Below the pieces are notes generated by a model, which worked only from the letters and a program-made list of their open reading frames with translations, was not told the DNA's origin and did not search any database. The translations under genes and the position numbers were made by a program. This document shows positions 55,775 through 64,000 of a stretch of 64,000 bases of DNA, in pieces (within the stretch, counting starts at the first letter, position 1; the number at the start of each line of letters is the position of its first letter). This stretch comes from JALZAI01 sp038212215 (GTDB lineage Bacteria > Actinomycetota > Actinomycetes > Mycobacteriales > Jatrophihabitantaceae), in contig JBBQUT010000008.1 of NCBI GenBank assembly GCA_038212215.1, positions 1-64,000 on the forward strand. Direction: 5' to 3'.

Positions 55775-56191
55775 TCAATACTTCGGACGTCGCGTCACGG
55801 GACCGGACACGAGAACCAGCGCGAGGGCCGCAACAGCGGCGCCCAACTCACCCAGCGCGCTGAGCGTCTTCTTGAAGAACCAGAGCGGGTCGTACATGTC
55901 CGGCAGCGGCCCGATCTTGCCGACGTCGACGTAGCGGTAGAGCACCAGGAGCGCGAGCCCGCCGCCGGCGACGAGGAACGCGATCGCCGCGGTCAGCCGA
56001 TTCGGCCGGATGAGCACCGCCAGCCCGGCCAGGATCGCGACGACAGCCTCGGCCCGGAACAGAGTGGCTTCGCTGATCGTGCTGGTCTTGTTGAACTGGT
56101 ACTCCTTCGCGAGGTCGAAGTGGGTGTAGGCGTCGATGCCGAGCCCGACGACTATGACCAGGATCAGTAACCACCGGATGACGACACGCAT
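55775..56191 (-). CDS. Hypothetical four-helix membrane protein
   Basis: A 138-residue protein starting MRVVIRWLLILVIVVGLGID, with AYTHFDLAKEYQFNKTSTIS and three further helices (FRAEAVVAILAGLAVLI; LTAAIAFLVAGGGLALLVLY; LGELGAAVAALALVLVSG). The FDLAKEYQ segment after helix 1 resembles DoxX-like small membrane proteins, but I would not assign it firmly. ATG 56191 is preceded by AAGGGGT. Downstream of the molybdoenzyme gene, same strand. Confidence 0.78.
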   Translation of the reverse strand: MRVVIRWLLILVIVVGLGIDAYTHFDLAKEYQFNKTSTISEATLFRAEAVVAILAGLAVLIRPNRLTAAIAFLVAGGGLALLVLYRYVDVGKIGPLPDMYDPLWFFKKTLSALGELGAAVAALALVLVSGPVTRRPKY

Positions 56192-56246
56192 ATCTACCCC
56201 TTCGTCGTCGGCGCAGTTCCGGTTCGATGTAACGGCGGACTTTTCA

Positions 56247-57767
56247 CTAACGCGCCTGGATCGTGATCGTGTGCAGCCCGGTGGCGCCGGACGGGAACAC
56301 CGGCTGCGACTGATCAGTCTGCCGCACGCCGTGCCCATCTGTCGCGCGCACGCGCAGGCTGTAGGAGCCGGGTTTCGGCGGGGTCCAGGCCAGTACCCAC
56401 TGCCGCCAGGTGTCGGTGGAGGGCACCGTGGCCAGCCGTGCCGGCAACCACGCGCCGTCATCGACGCGGACCTCGACCTTGGACACACCGACGTGCTGGT
56501 CCCACGCGATTCCCGCGATCGCGACCGGCTTGCCGGACTGCACCGAGGCGCCGGACCTCGGGGCGTCGATGCGCGATTCCAGCTTGATATCGGTCTGCTG
56601 CGCCCACCCGCCCTGTACCCAGTACGCCTTGCGCTGGGCAAAGGTGGTGGCCTCGATGTCGACCACCCACTTGCATGCCGACACGTAGCCGTAGAGACCG
56701 GGCACCACGATGCGGGCCGGGAAACCGTGTTCGATCGGCAGCGGAGTGCCGTTCATCCCGATCGCGATCATGGCGTCACGCCCGTCCATGACCACCTTGG
56801 TGGGGGCGCCGATCGTCATACCGTCGCTGGAGGTGAGCAGCAATTGGTCCGCGCCGTCGTGAACGCCTGCCTCGCGCAGCACGTCGGCCAGCCGCACGCC
56901 GAGCCAGCGGGCGTTGCTGACGAGATCGCCGCCGACCTCGTTGGACACGCAGCACAGCGTGATCCACCTTTCGATCAGCGGACTCCTGCGCAGCTGCGCG
57001 TAGCTCAAGGTGATCTCGCGATCGAGCATCCCGTGGATCCGCAGTCGCCAGGTATCCGGGTTCAGTTGCGGCGCCTGCAGCGCGGTGTCGATCCGGTAGA
57101 AGGCTTTGTTGGACGTCACCCACGGCGTGTCCGTCTTGCCGATGTCGGACGCGCGTGGCGGGGTGCCGGCGGGGCTGGCCGGCGCGGGCAGCGCGATGTC
57201 GCGGCGTCGGGCGGTCACGTCGAAGCGCGCGTGCTGGGCGGCCCGTCCACCGAACCCGGAGATCGCGGCGAGCGTTGCCGCGGCAACGCTGCCCCGCAGG
57301 AACGTGCGCCGATCCGTCGCCGTGGGCGGCTGCGAGCGCCCGGCGGACGCTCGCACGAGCGCGCTGAGCACGGCGGCCGCGGCCAGCGTCGCGACCAGCG
57401 TGGGGACGATGTCGGAGGTCCGCGAGGCGTTCGCGGTCAGCGCGCAGTACGCGCCGAACGCACCGAACGCCGCGATCCCGGCCAGCCCGTACACCAGGCG
57501 GCGCTGGGCCAACGAGCCGACGAAAGCGCCGAACGCCGCGAGCAGGATGTATATCACGATCAGCAGATCGGTCTTGTCGTTCCTGCCGACGTTGTCGATG
57601 GCCGTGCGCTTCAGCGACTCCGGGGTCAGGGTGATAATCCGGTTCCCGACCGCGATGACCGGCGCGGCCTCCGGACGGACGAACGCGGCGGCCAGCTCAC
57701 CGACACCCACCGCCACGGCGGCCGACAGCACGCCGATCAGGATCCCGACGTGCCGCTGCCACTTCAT
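56247..57767 (-). CDS. Membrane-anchored molybdopterin-dependent oxidoreductase (sulfite oxidase family)
   Basis: A 506-residue protein. The N-terminal 150 residues hold about four membrane helices. A twin-arginine-like TDRRTFLRGSVAAATLA follows, then the Moco domain (about 200-380) with the molybdenum-ligand Cys in ITLCCVSNEVGGDL and VPGLYGYVSACKWV, and a C-terminal Ig-like dimerisation domain (PVAIAGIAWDQHVGVSKVEV). It probably oxidises or reduces a sulfur or similar oxo compound outside the membrane; the electron acceptor is unknown. It is not part of the conserved cysM neighbourhood. Confidence 0.88.
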   Translation of the reverse strand: MKWQRHVGILIGVLSAAVAVGVGELAAAFVRPEAAPVIAVGNRIITLTPESLKRTAIDNVGRNDKTDLLIVIYILLAAFGAFVGSLAQRRLVYGLAGIAAFGAFGAYCALTANASRTSDIVPTLVATLAAAAVLSALVRASAGRSQPPTATDRRTFLRGSVAAATLAAISGFGGRAAQHARFDVTARRRDIALPAPASPAGTPPRASDIGKTDTPWVTSNKAFYRIDTALQAPQLNPDTWRLRIHGMLDREITLSYAQLRRSPLIERWITLCCVSNEVGGDLVSNARWLGVRLADVLREAGVHDGADQLLLTSSDGMTIGAPTKVVMDGRDAMIAIGMNGTPLPIEHGFPARIVVPGLYGYVSACKWVVDIEATTFAQRKAYWVQGGWAQQTDIKLESRIDAPRSGASVQSGKPVAIAGIAWDQHVGVSKVEVRVDDGAWLPARLATVPSTDTWRQWVLAWTPPKPGSYSLRVRATDGHGVRQTDQSQPVFPSGATGLHTITIQAR

Positions 57768-57847
57768 GCCTGGCTCATGTGCTCATCTTCGCAGCGCGAA
57801 GCCGAATCGGTTCTTACGTTGCGCGAACGCTCAGGCCCGCGCCTCGC

Positions 57848-59100
<1,253 letters not shown>

Positions 59101-59114
59101 GGTCGGCAGTGCTC

Positions 59115-59561
59115 CTAGGTTTTCGGATGTGGACTTCGGGTGTGGATGGGTAGCGCGCCGACGACCTCGACCGGCTCCTCGGTGACCGTTGCGTCGACGA
59201 TGCGAAACGAGCGGAACTCCGTCTCGTTGGGAAGCCGGGTAGAGACCAGGACATAGTGCGCATTCGGCTCGGACGCGTAGGAAATGTCGGTGCGCGATGG
59301 GTACGCCTCGGTCGCGGTGTGGGAGTGATAGATGACAACCGGTTCTTCGCCGTTGGCGTCGAGTTCCTTGTAGAGCTGCAGCAGGTCGCTCGAGTCAAAC
59401 TCGTAGAAAGTGGGTGACCGGGCCGCATTGAGCATCGCGACCATCCGCTGCGGACGGTCGCTACCCTCGGGGCCTGCGACGATTCCGCACGCTTCGTCCG
59501 GATGATCACGACGGGCGTGGGCAACGATCGCATCGTAGGTGGCGCGGTCGATGCTCAGCAC
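59115..59561 (-). CDS. mec: CysO-cysteine peptidase Mec (JAMM/Mov34 metallopeptidase)
   Basis: A 148-residue JAMM protease releasing cysteine from CysO-Cys. The JAMM site is intact: E23 in DEACGIVAG and H79/H81/S89/D92 in VVIYHSHTATEAYPSRTD. Order mec-cysO-cysM is as in mycobacteria (Rv1334-Rv1336). Confidence 0.93.
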   Translation of the reverse strand: MLSIDRATYDAIVAHARRDHPDEACGIVAGPEGSDRPQRMVAMLNAARSPTFYEFDSSDLLQLYKELDANGEEPVVIYHSHTATEAYPSRTDISYASEPNAHYVLVSTRLPNETEFRSFRIVDATVTEEPVEVVGALPIHTRSPHPKT

Positions 59562-59588
59562 ACGTCTAAGGGTACGGGCGGGCGCGCG

Positions 59589-60086
59589 TTACTCACCCAT
59601 GAGGCTCTGCACCAGCAGATCCTGCAAGGCGGTCAGCCAGACATAGCGGGCGCGCTCGCGCAGTTGCGGGTCGCTGCGGCTGAGCAGGTGATCGTCGTCG
59701 CCGCTGATACCCAGGCGCGTGCCGAGGGCCAGGCGCACATCGTTGAGAACTCGTATCCAGCGCTCCGCGCCTTCGGCGTCGAGTTGCACCTCGCTGCCCC
59801 GCCAGGCCGACCGGTGCTCGGACACTTCGGCCAGGCATTGCTCGGCACGCTCGATCCGCTCGGTGCGCAATGACATTTCGGTGAGATCGCGAAAGGCGAC
59901 AGCTTCGGCGGCGTCCGTTTCGGCGCGGTAGGCGGACGGGAACAACCGCTCTCGCACCGGGTCGGCGGAGTCGAGCCCGTCCGGCTGCAGGTCGCGGAGC
60001 AAGTCGTCGAGCAGTCCGCTTAGCAGGCCCGATTCGGGTCCGGAAAACTTCAGCCGGACGCCTCCCCCCTCGGGACCCACCTTCAC
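59589..60086 (-). CDS. DUF2017 family protein
   Basis: A 165-residue, mostly helical acidic protein (LKFSGPESGLLSGLLDDLLR; SVREr-like RERLFPSAYRAETDAAEAVA). It is the DUF2017 family invariably found between clpS and the cysteine genes in actinobacteria (Rv1332-like); function unknown. GTG 60086 lies 16 bases after the clpS stop. It lies downstream of clpS in the clpS-DUF2017-mec-cysO-cysM unit. Confidence 0.88.
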   Translation of the reverse strand: MKVGPEGGGVRLKFSGPESGLLSGLLDDLLRDLQPDGLDSADPVRERLFPSAYRAETDAAEAVAFRDLTEMSLRTERIERAEQCLAEVSEHRSAWRGSEVQLDAEGAERWIRVLNDVRLALGTRLGISGDDDHLLSRSDPQLRERARYVWLTALQDLLVQSLMGE

Positions 60087-60102
60087 CGCCGGCCTGCCGG
60101 CA

Positions 60103-60405
60103 TCAGTCCGACTGCTGCAACGTCGCCCACAGCCCGTAACCGTGCAGGGTCGTGACGTCGAGCTCCATGCGTTCGCGCGGACCGGAGGACACCACGGCCT
60201 TGCCGCGCCGGTGGACGTCGAGCATCAGCTTCTCCGCCGTGGGTTTCGGGTATCCGAAGACCTGCATGAACACGTGCGTGACGTAGGACATCAAGTTGAT
60301 CGGGTCGTCCCAGACGATGGTCAACCAAGGCCGGTCGGGGTCCGTGGCCGCGAACTCCTCGCCCTGTTGTGCCGCCTCCCGTTGGGGCGCGAGTGTGCCC
60401 GCCAT
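60103..60405 (-). CDS. clpS: ATP-dependent Clp protease adaptor ClpS
   Basis: A 100-residue adaptor that delivers N-degron substrates to ClpC/ClpA. Core motifs [20 protein letters not shown] and [20 protein letters not shown] are present. ATG 60405 follows TGACACGAT at exactly six bases, and a second copy of that box lies 21 bp further upstream. Divergent from pncB. Confidence 0.94.
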   Translation of the reverse strand: MAGTLAPQREAAQQGEEFAATDPDRPWLTIVWDDPINLMSYVTHVFMQVFGYPKPTAEKLMLDVHRRGKAVVSSGPRERMELDVTTLHGYGLWATLQQSD

Positions 60406-60411
60406 CCCTGC

Positions 60412-60502
60412 ATCGTGTCAGAAGGCGTCGTGATCGTGTCAGTAAGGCGGGTCAGACGCGGCGGCCGAAGCAGGCCGGCACCGGGATGCGTCTGACACGA
60501 TC
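60412..60502. promoter_or_regulatory. TGACACGAT boxes between clpS and pncB
   Basis: TGACACGAT appears on the minus strand at complement of 60412-60420 (six bases before clpS ATG) and complement of 60433-60441 (21 bp further), and on the plus strand at 60493-60501 (six bases before pncB ATG). The same box stands six bases before the DivIVA-like gene start (complement of 31376-31384). It fits an extended -10 promoter (TGA-CACGAT) of leaderless transcripts or a shared operator. Confidence 0.6.
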
Positions 60503-60507
60503 GCAGG

Positions 60508-61782
60508 ATGAGTGCGACGGGGTTGTTCACCGACCGCTACGAGCTGACCATGCTCGGCGCGGCGCTGCGAGACGGAAGTGCGTCCCGGCAGTGCACGTTC
60601 GAGGTCTTCACACGCCGGTTGCCCGACGGCCGGCGCTACGGCGTTGTCGGTGGCACCGCCCGGGTGCTCGACGCGATCGCCAATTTCTCGTTCAGCGACA
60701 ACGACATCGCCTTCCTGCGCGCAAGCGGCGTTGCCGACGACGCCGCGGCCGCCTACCTCGAGTCGTTCCGGTTCGGCGGCGACATCGACGGGTATCCCGA
60801 AGGGGAGCTGTACTTCGCACACTCGCCGATCCTCACCGTCACCGGCACCTTCGCCGAAGCCGTCGTGCTCGAGACACTCGTGTTGTCCGTCCTCAACCAC
60901 GACTCGGCCGTCGCAGCGGCGGCGGCGCGCATGGTTACCGCGGCCGGGGGACGCCCGATCATCGAGATGGGGTCGCGACGCACCCACGAGCAGGCTGCGG
61001 TGGCCGCGGCACGCGCCGCCTATCTGGCCGGTTTCGCCTCCACGTCCAACCTGGCCGCGAGCATGCATTACGGCGTCCCCGCAGCGGGTACGGCCGCGCA
61101 CGCTTTCACCCTGCTGCACGACGACGAGCGCGCGGCGTTCGCAGCGCAGATCGCGTCCGTCGGCACGTCCACCACCCTGCTCGTCGACACCTACGACATC
61201 ACCCAGGGAATCGCCGCAGCCGTCGAGGTCGCGGGGACGGAGCTCGGTGCGGTGCGCATCGACTCCGGAGATCTGGGTGTGCACGCCCGCCGCGCCCGCG
61301 CACAGCTCGACGGGCTCGGCGCGACCGCGACCCGGATCGTCGTGAGCGGCGACCTCGACGAGTACGCGATTGCGGCGCTAGCGGCGGCGCCGGTGGATGT
61401 CTACGGTGCTGGCACCGCGGTGGTGGTCGGATCGGGAGCGCCCACCGCGGGCCTGGTGTACAAGCTGGTCGAGGTCGAGGGCCGTCCGGTGGCGAAGCGC
61501 TCGGAGCACAAGCCGAGCGTCGGCGGCCGCAAGACTGCCCTGCGAAGTCACAAGCCCAGTGGCACGGCCGTGGAGGAGATCGTGTCGAGCGCCCGGTCCG
61601 CCGAGGCGGGGGACGGTGAGCGGCCGCTGCAACGCCCGCTGATGCGCTCGGGCGAGCCGGTGGCCGGGCTGCCCAGCCTGGATGAGTCCCGCGAGAAGCT
61701 GCGCGCGGCGACCGTGACGCTGCCCTGGGACGGGCTGAAGCTCTCCCGCGGCGAGCCCGCGATCCCCACCCGCCTCGTCTGA
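60508..61782 (+). CDS. pncB: Nicotinate phosphoribosyltransferase
   Basis: A 424-residue enzyme of NAD salvage converting nicotinate and PRPP to nicotinate mononucleotide. LFTDRYELTMLGAALRDG, IEMGSRRTHEQAAVAAARAA, YLAGFASTSNLAASMHYGVP followed by GTAAHAF, RIDSGDLGVHARRARAQLDG and VDVYGAGTAVVVGSGAPTAG match the family. ATG 60508 is preceded at six bases by TGACACGAT. Divergent from clpS, as in mycobacteria. Confidence 0.94.
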   Translation: MSATGLFTDRYELTMLGAALRDGSASRQCTFEVFTRRLPDGRRYGVVGGTARVLDAIANFSFSDNDIAFLRASGVADDAAAAYLESFRFGGDIDGYPEGELYFAHSPILTVTGTFAEAVVLETLVLSVLNHDSAVAAAAARMVTAAGGRPIIEMGSRRTHEQAAVAAARAAYLAGFASTSNLAASMHYGVPAAGTAAHAFTLLHDDERAAFAAQIASVGTSTTLLVDTYDITQGIAAAVEVAGTELGAVRIDSGDLGVHARRARAQLDGLGATATRIVVSGDLDEYAIAALAAAPVDVYGAGTAVVVGSGAPTAGLVYKLVEVEGRPVAKRSEHKPSVGGRKTALRSHKPSGTAVEEIVSSARSAEAGDGERPLQRPLMRSGEPVAGLPSLDESREKLRAATVTLPWDGLKLSRGEPAIPTRLV

Positions 61783-61800
61783 TTCCGGCGCCCGCCGGAA
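61783..61800 (+). terminator. Short hairpin after pncB
   Basis: TTCCGGC and GCCGGAA form a 7-bp stem with the loop GCCC, directly after the pncB stop codon. A terminator role is likely from position, but the stem is short. Confidence 0.5.
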
Positions 61801-61829
61801 AGGCAAGCGGGTGCTCTACCGTGAGCGGG

Positions 61830-62453
61830 ATGGACGATCCCGGGGCTGGCGAGGGCGTCGCCTACACCGCGCCGCCGCCCTTCGCTCGTCCCGTCGGCAA
61901 CGGCTGGCCCACTGCTGCACCGCCGGGGTACGGCTACGACCCGGCGATGCCCCCGGCCTACCACCGGCCACCGTCGGCAGCAGCACCACGGCTCGGTTTC
62001 GGTATCTTCGCAGCCGGGCTGACCGCGTTCGGCACGCTGTTGCTGCTCGTGTCCTTGCTCGGGCTCGCCTGGTTCACACCGGACGGCCAGAACCTCACCA
62101 CAGGCGACGTGCGCAGCCTGCTTGACGGATACGGCGATCTGGCGAGCTCGCTGGCGGTTGCGTACTACTCGTGGCTGTCGTGGGTGTTGCTCCTGCTCGG
62201 CGCAAGCAGCGCGGTGGCCGCCGCGCTGCCGGTGCGCGCCGTGTCGCTGGCTTTCCGGATCGCGGGCCCCATCGTGTCCGGGTTCGCGTTGCTGCTGACA
62301 TTCGGCTCGATCGAGTTGAAGAGCAGCGTGTACGCGAGCAGCGACGACTTCAGCAGCAGCGCGTCGCACCTCGGGATCGGATTCTGGCTGGCGGTCGCCG
62401 GCTTTGCGCTGATCGGCGCGGCAGCGATCATCGGGCCACGCAAGCTCAGCTAG
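61830..62453 (+). CDS. Small four-helix membrane protein, paralogue of the gene at 722
   Basis: A 207-residue protein with a Pro/Tyr/Ala-rich polar N-terminus (TAPPPFARPVGNGWPTAAPP) and four helices (GFGIFAAGLTAFGTLLLLVS; WLSWVLLLLGASSAVAAAL; FRIAGPIVSGFALLLTFGSI; GFWLAVAGFALIGAAAIIGP). Helix spacing, a W-F/N-W after helix 1 and the terminal GPRKLS resemble the protein at 722-1336. ATG 61830 is favoured over GTG 61821 because TACCGT (61817-61822) lies seven bases before it. The stop overlaps the serB-like gene tail to tail. Confidence 0.75.
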   Translation: MDDPGAGEGVAYTAPPPFARPVGNGWPTAAPPGYGYDPAMPPAYHRPPSAAAPRLGFGIFAAGLTAFGTLLLLVSLLGLAWFTPDGQNLTTGDVRSLLDGYGDLASSLAVAYYSWLSWVLLLLGASSAVAAALPVRAVSLAFRIAGPIVSGFALLLTFGSIELKSSVYASSDDFSSSASHLGIGFWLAVAGFALIGAAAIIGPRKLS

Positions 62454-63549
62454 CCGGCAATGCTCCCGACTCGTCCCGGGCGATCCCGAGCACGAACAGG
62501 ACGGTGTCGAGGTAGGGCAGGTGCAACGCGGGGTCGGCGGCGGCGCGTCGCGCTGCGCCCGCATTGAACGCGATCGCGAGTCCGGCGGCGGTGAGCAGCG
62601 TGGCGTCGGGAGCTCCGGCTCCCACGGCGATGGTCTGGCGCAGCGAGATGCCGAATCGCCCAGCAAAACGGCGCAAGGCCGCCACCTTGCCGTGGCCGTC
62701 CATCAGCTCGCCCGCCAGCTGCCCGGTCATCCGCCCGTCGCTGATTTCCAACTCGTTGGACGCGGCGAAGTCCAGTCCGAGTTCGGTCACGAACTTCTCG
62801 GTCAGCACCGAGAGGCTCTCGCTCACGCAGCCGACGCGGAAACCCGCCTGCCGCAACGCGCCGACGGCGTCGCCCGCTCCGGGCGCGAGCTCCAGTTCGC
62901 CAAGCGCGGAGCGGACCTCCGCTACGGGCAGGCCCGCGACCAGCGCGGCCTGCTCGTGCGCCGGCCGGATGTCGCCGATCAGGAGCGTCGAATCCAGGTC
63001 GAGCAGCACCAACCGTTTGGCTAGACGCCGCAACCCGGCCGCCTCGATGGCAATGTCGACCCCGGTGTCCTCGGCGGCCTGCACCAGCGTGGGCCGCAGC
63101 TCCTCCTGGCCACGGCCGCTCACGCTCATCTCGATACTCGACACCGGCTCGCTCGACGTCTGCGACATCCACTCGATGTTGCCGCCGATGTCTGCGATGC
63201 GTTGGACCACGTGGCTCAGCGCGCCCGGGCGCAGCGGCTGAGCGAGCACCGTCACGTGGCTGCGCGGTTCGGATGCTCGGCGATGCATCACCTTGCTGTC
63301 CTCGTCGCCGGCGACGGTGAGCTCGCACTCCATCCCGAGCGCGCGAGCGCTGGAGGTCGCTGAATTGCGCAGTGCGCCTGGATCGCCGCGCAGGTCGAGG
63401 AGCACGGTGAGGATCAATCGGTCGCGGATGACGACCAGCCCGACGTCGCGGACGTCGACGTCGTGCGCGGCCAGCGTCGAGAGGAACGCGGCCATCACGC
63501 CGGGCCGATCACGCCCGGTCACCGTCGCCAGGACGGACCTCGGCTGCAT
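62446..63549 (-). CDS. SerB-like ACT/HAD protein with degenerate phosphatase site
   Basis: A 367-residue protein. Two ACT-like domains (about 1-80 and 95-170) precede a HAD-like domain. Motif I is kept (LLDLDSTLLIGD, 184-188). The cap region after it is shortened, and the GEVIE-type catalytic Glu is missing. The usual VSGGF is VSESL, and motif IV GDGAND is GAGAPD (310-315), losing the metal-binding Asp. K288 and the C-terminal FNAGAARRAADPAL-like region remain. Phosphoserine phosphatase activity is therefore doubtful; an amino-acid-sensing role is possible (inference). Position next to ctaD is that of serB in mycobacteria. Confidence 0.75.
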   Translation of the reverse strand: MQPRSVLATVTGRDRPGVMAAFLSTLAAHDVDVRDVGLVVIRDRLILTVLLDLRGDPGALRNSATSSARALGMECELTVAGDEDSKVMHRRASEPRSHVTVLAQPLRPGALSHVVQRIADIGGNIEWMSQTSSEPVSSIEMSVSGRGQEELRPTLVQAAEDTGVDIAIEAAGLRRLAKRLVLLDLDSTLLIGDIRPAHEQAALVAGLPVAEVRSALGELELAPGAGDAVGALRQAGFRVGCVSESLSVLTEKFVTELGLDFAASNELEISDGRMTGQLAGELMDGHGKVAALRRFAGRFGISLRQTIAVGAGAPDATLLTAAGLAIAFNAGAARRAAADPALHLPYLDTVLFVLGIARDESGALPAS

Positions 63550-63605
63550 TCTTCACCCACCTCCGGCCCGGTCGCAGCGCACCCGCGGCCGATGCCCAGC
63601 TGGGG

Positions 63606-64000
63606 TCAGTTGCTGGGGTCCGGGTCCTTCGAGCCCGCCCGTTCGCCGTGCGAGGAGATGGCCGAGCCGACCAGATCGCCCGTCGAGCCGTGCCCCTTGC
63701 GCTTGCCGGCGTGCGCCTCAACCTCGAGCCGGTGCAGCAGGTGCGGGTAGTGATGCTCGAACGCCGGACGCTCGGAGCGGATCCGGGGGATGGAGGTGAA
63801 GTTGTGCCGCGGCGGTGGGCTGGACGTGGCCCACTCCAGCGAGTTCCCGTGCCCCCACGGGTCGTCGGAGGTGACGACCTCACCGAAGCGGTAGGAGCGG
63901 TACATGTTCCACGCGAAGGGCAGGAACGACGCGCCCAGTACGAAAGACCCGAGCGTCGAGAAGGTATTCAGCGCAGTGAACCCGTCCGTGGGCAGGTAGT
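63606..64000 (-). CDS. ctaD: Cytochrome c oxidase subunit I, C-terminal part
   Basis: The last 130 codons of a gene entering from the right edge. The residues [20 protein letters not shown] and [19 protein letters not shown] are the end of the final transmembrane region, and a cytoplasmic tail ([34 protein letters not shown]) follows, as in actinobacterial CtaD of the aa3 oxidase. The catalytic heme and copper ligands lie outside the window. The tail ends with a charged KRKGHG region. Confidence 0.9.
   Translation of the reverse strand, partial: YLPTDGFTALNTFSTLGSFVLGASFLPFAWNMYRSYRFGEVVTSDDPWGHGNSLEWATSSPPPRHNFTSIPRIRSERPAFEHHYPHLLHRLEVEAHAGKRKGHGSTGDLVGSAISSHGERAGSKDPDPSN

Overview
The window is high-GC DNA from an actinobacterium. 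The evidence is the gene content: a WhiB protein, mycothiol synthesis (mshB), CysO-dependent cysteine synthesis (cysM-cysO-mec), GlgM-type maltosyltransferase, DUF3117, DUF3499, a DUF222/HNH gene and a DivIVA-repeat protein. Several blocks match Mycobacterium tuberculosis gene order as I remember it: Rv3255c-Rv3260c at about 3.4-9.7 kb, Rv2409c-Rv2411c at 12.7-16.1 kb, Rv1209-Rv1213 at 26-31.4 kb, Rv1202-Rv1205 at 32-34.6 kb and Rv1330c-Rv1339 at 52.6-61.8 kb. The blocks are joined differently here, so the organism is probably an actinobacterium outside the mycobacteria. I saw no rRNA, tRNA, CRISPR array, phage or insertion sequence.

Layout. 0-1.4 kb: the 5' end of a DUF222/HNH gene and a small membrane protein. 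1.4-9.7 kb: S-adenosylhomocysteine hydrolase with an in-frame MerR domain upstream, a mannose-phosphate operon (manB, Trm112-like, PGI/PMI-like, CDF transporter, manA), DUF3499, a degenerate zincin and whiB2. 9.8-12.7 kb: a LysR regulator divergent from a piperideine-6-carboxylate dehydrogenase, then csbD. 12.7-16.1 kb: transglutaminase, alpha-E and ATP-grasp operon. 16.2-25.3 kb: dapC, an FAD/FeS oxidoreductase and two tandem polar amino-acid ABC transporters. 25.4-31.4 kb: vapBC, glgC/glgM, a PTH2-like protein, DUF3117, an enoyl-CoA hydratase, tag and a DivIVA-like protein. 31.4-38.5 kb: a second hydratase, two LOG proteins, dapE and dapD, ferredoxin, GNAT and DUF1269. 38.5-48.2 kb: DUF6113, mshB, a five-gene peptide ABC operon, an omega-amidase-like hydrolase and its likely transaminase. 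48.2-54.9 kb: an AbiEi-like remnant, typA, a DEAD-box helicase, an MBL hydrolase, murI and a rhomboid protease. 54.9-64 kb: an inserted membrane/molybdoenzyme block, cysM-cysO-mec-DUF2017-clpS, pncB, a second copy of the first membrane protein type, a degenerate serB and the 3' end of ctaD.

Gene expression. Within operons most genes overlap by ATGA, GTGA or TGATG, indicating translational coupling. At transcription-unit heads, a TAnnnT-like -10 box repeatedly lies 6-8 bases before the start codon with no ribosome binding site. This is the layout of leaderless mRNAs and I used it to choose starts.

Most unusual. Two distant loci (before DUF3499 and before dapD) carry the same composite repeat. 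It encodes 24-residue mini-ORFs of the type V(S/R)ERSERTNV...NERSEARP, each ending in a GTGA overlap with the next reading frame. In dapD the repeat also supplies the start codon and first codons of the enzyme. Other points are the MerR-SahH continuous frame with a 12-bp palindrome on its promoter, a SerB-like protein lacking HAD catalytic residues, a TGACACGAT box exactly 6 bases before three start codons, and 15-bp in-frame minisatellites in two genes.
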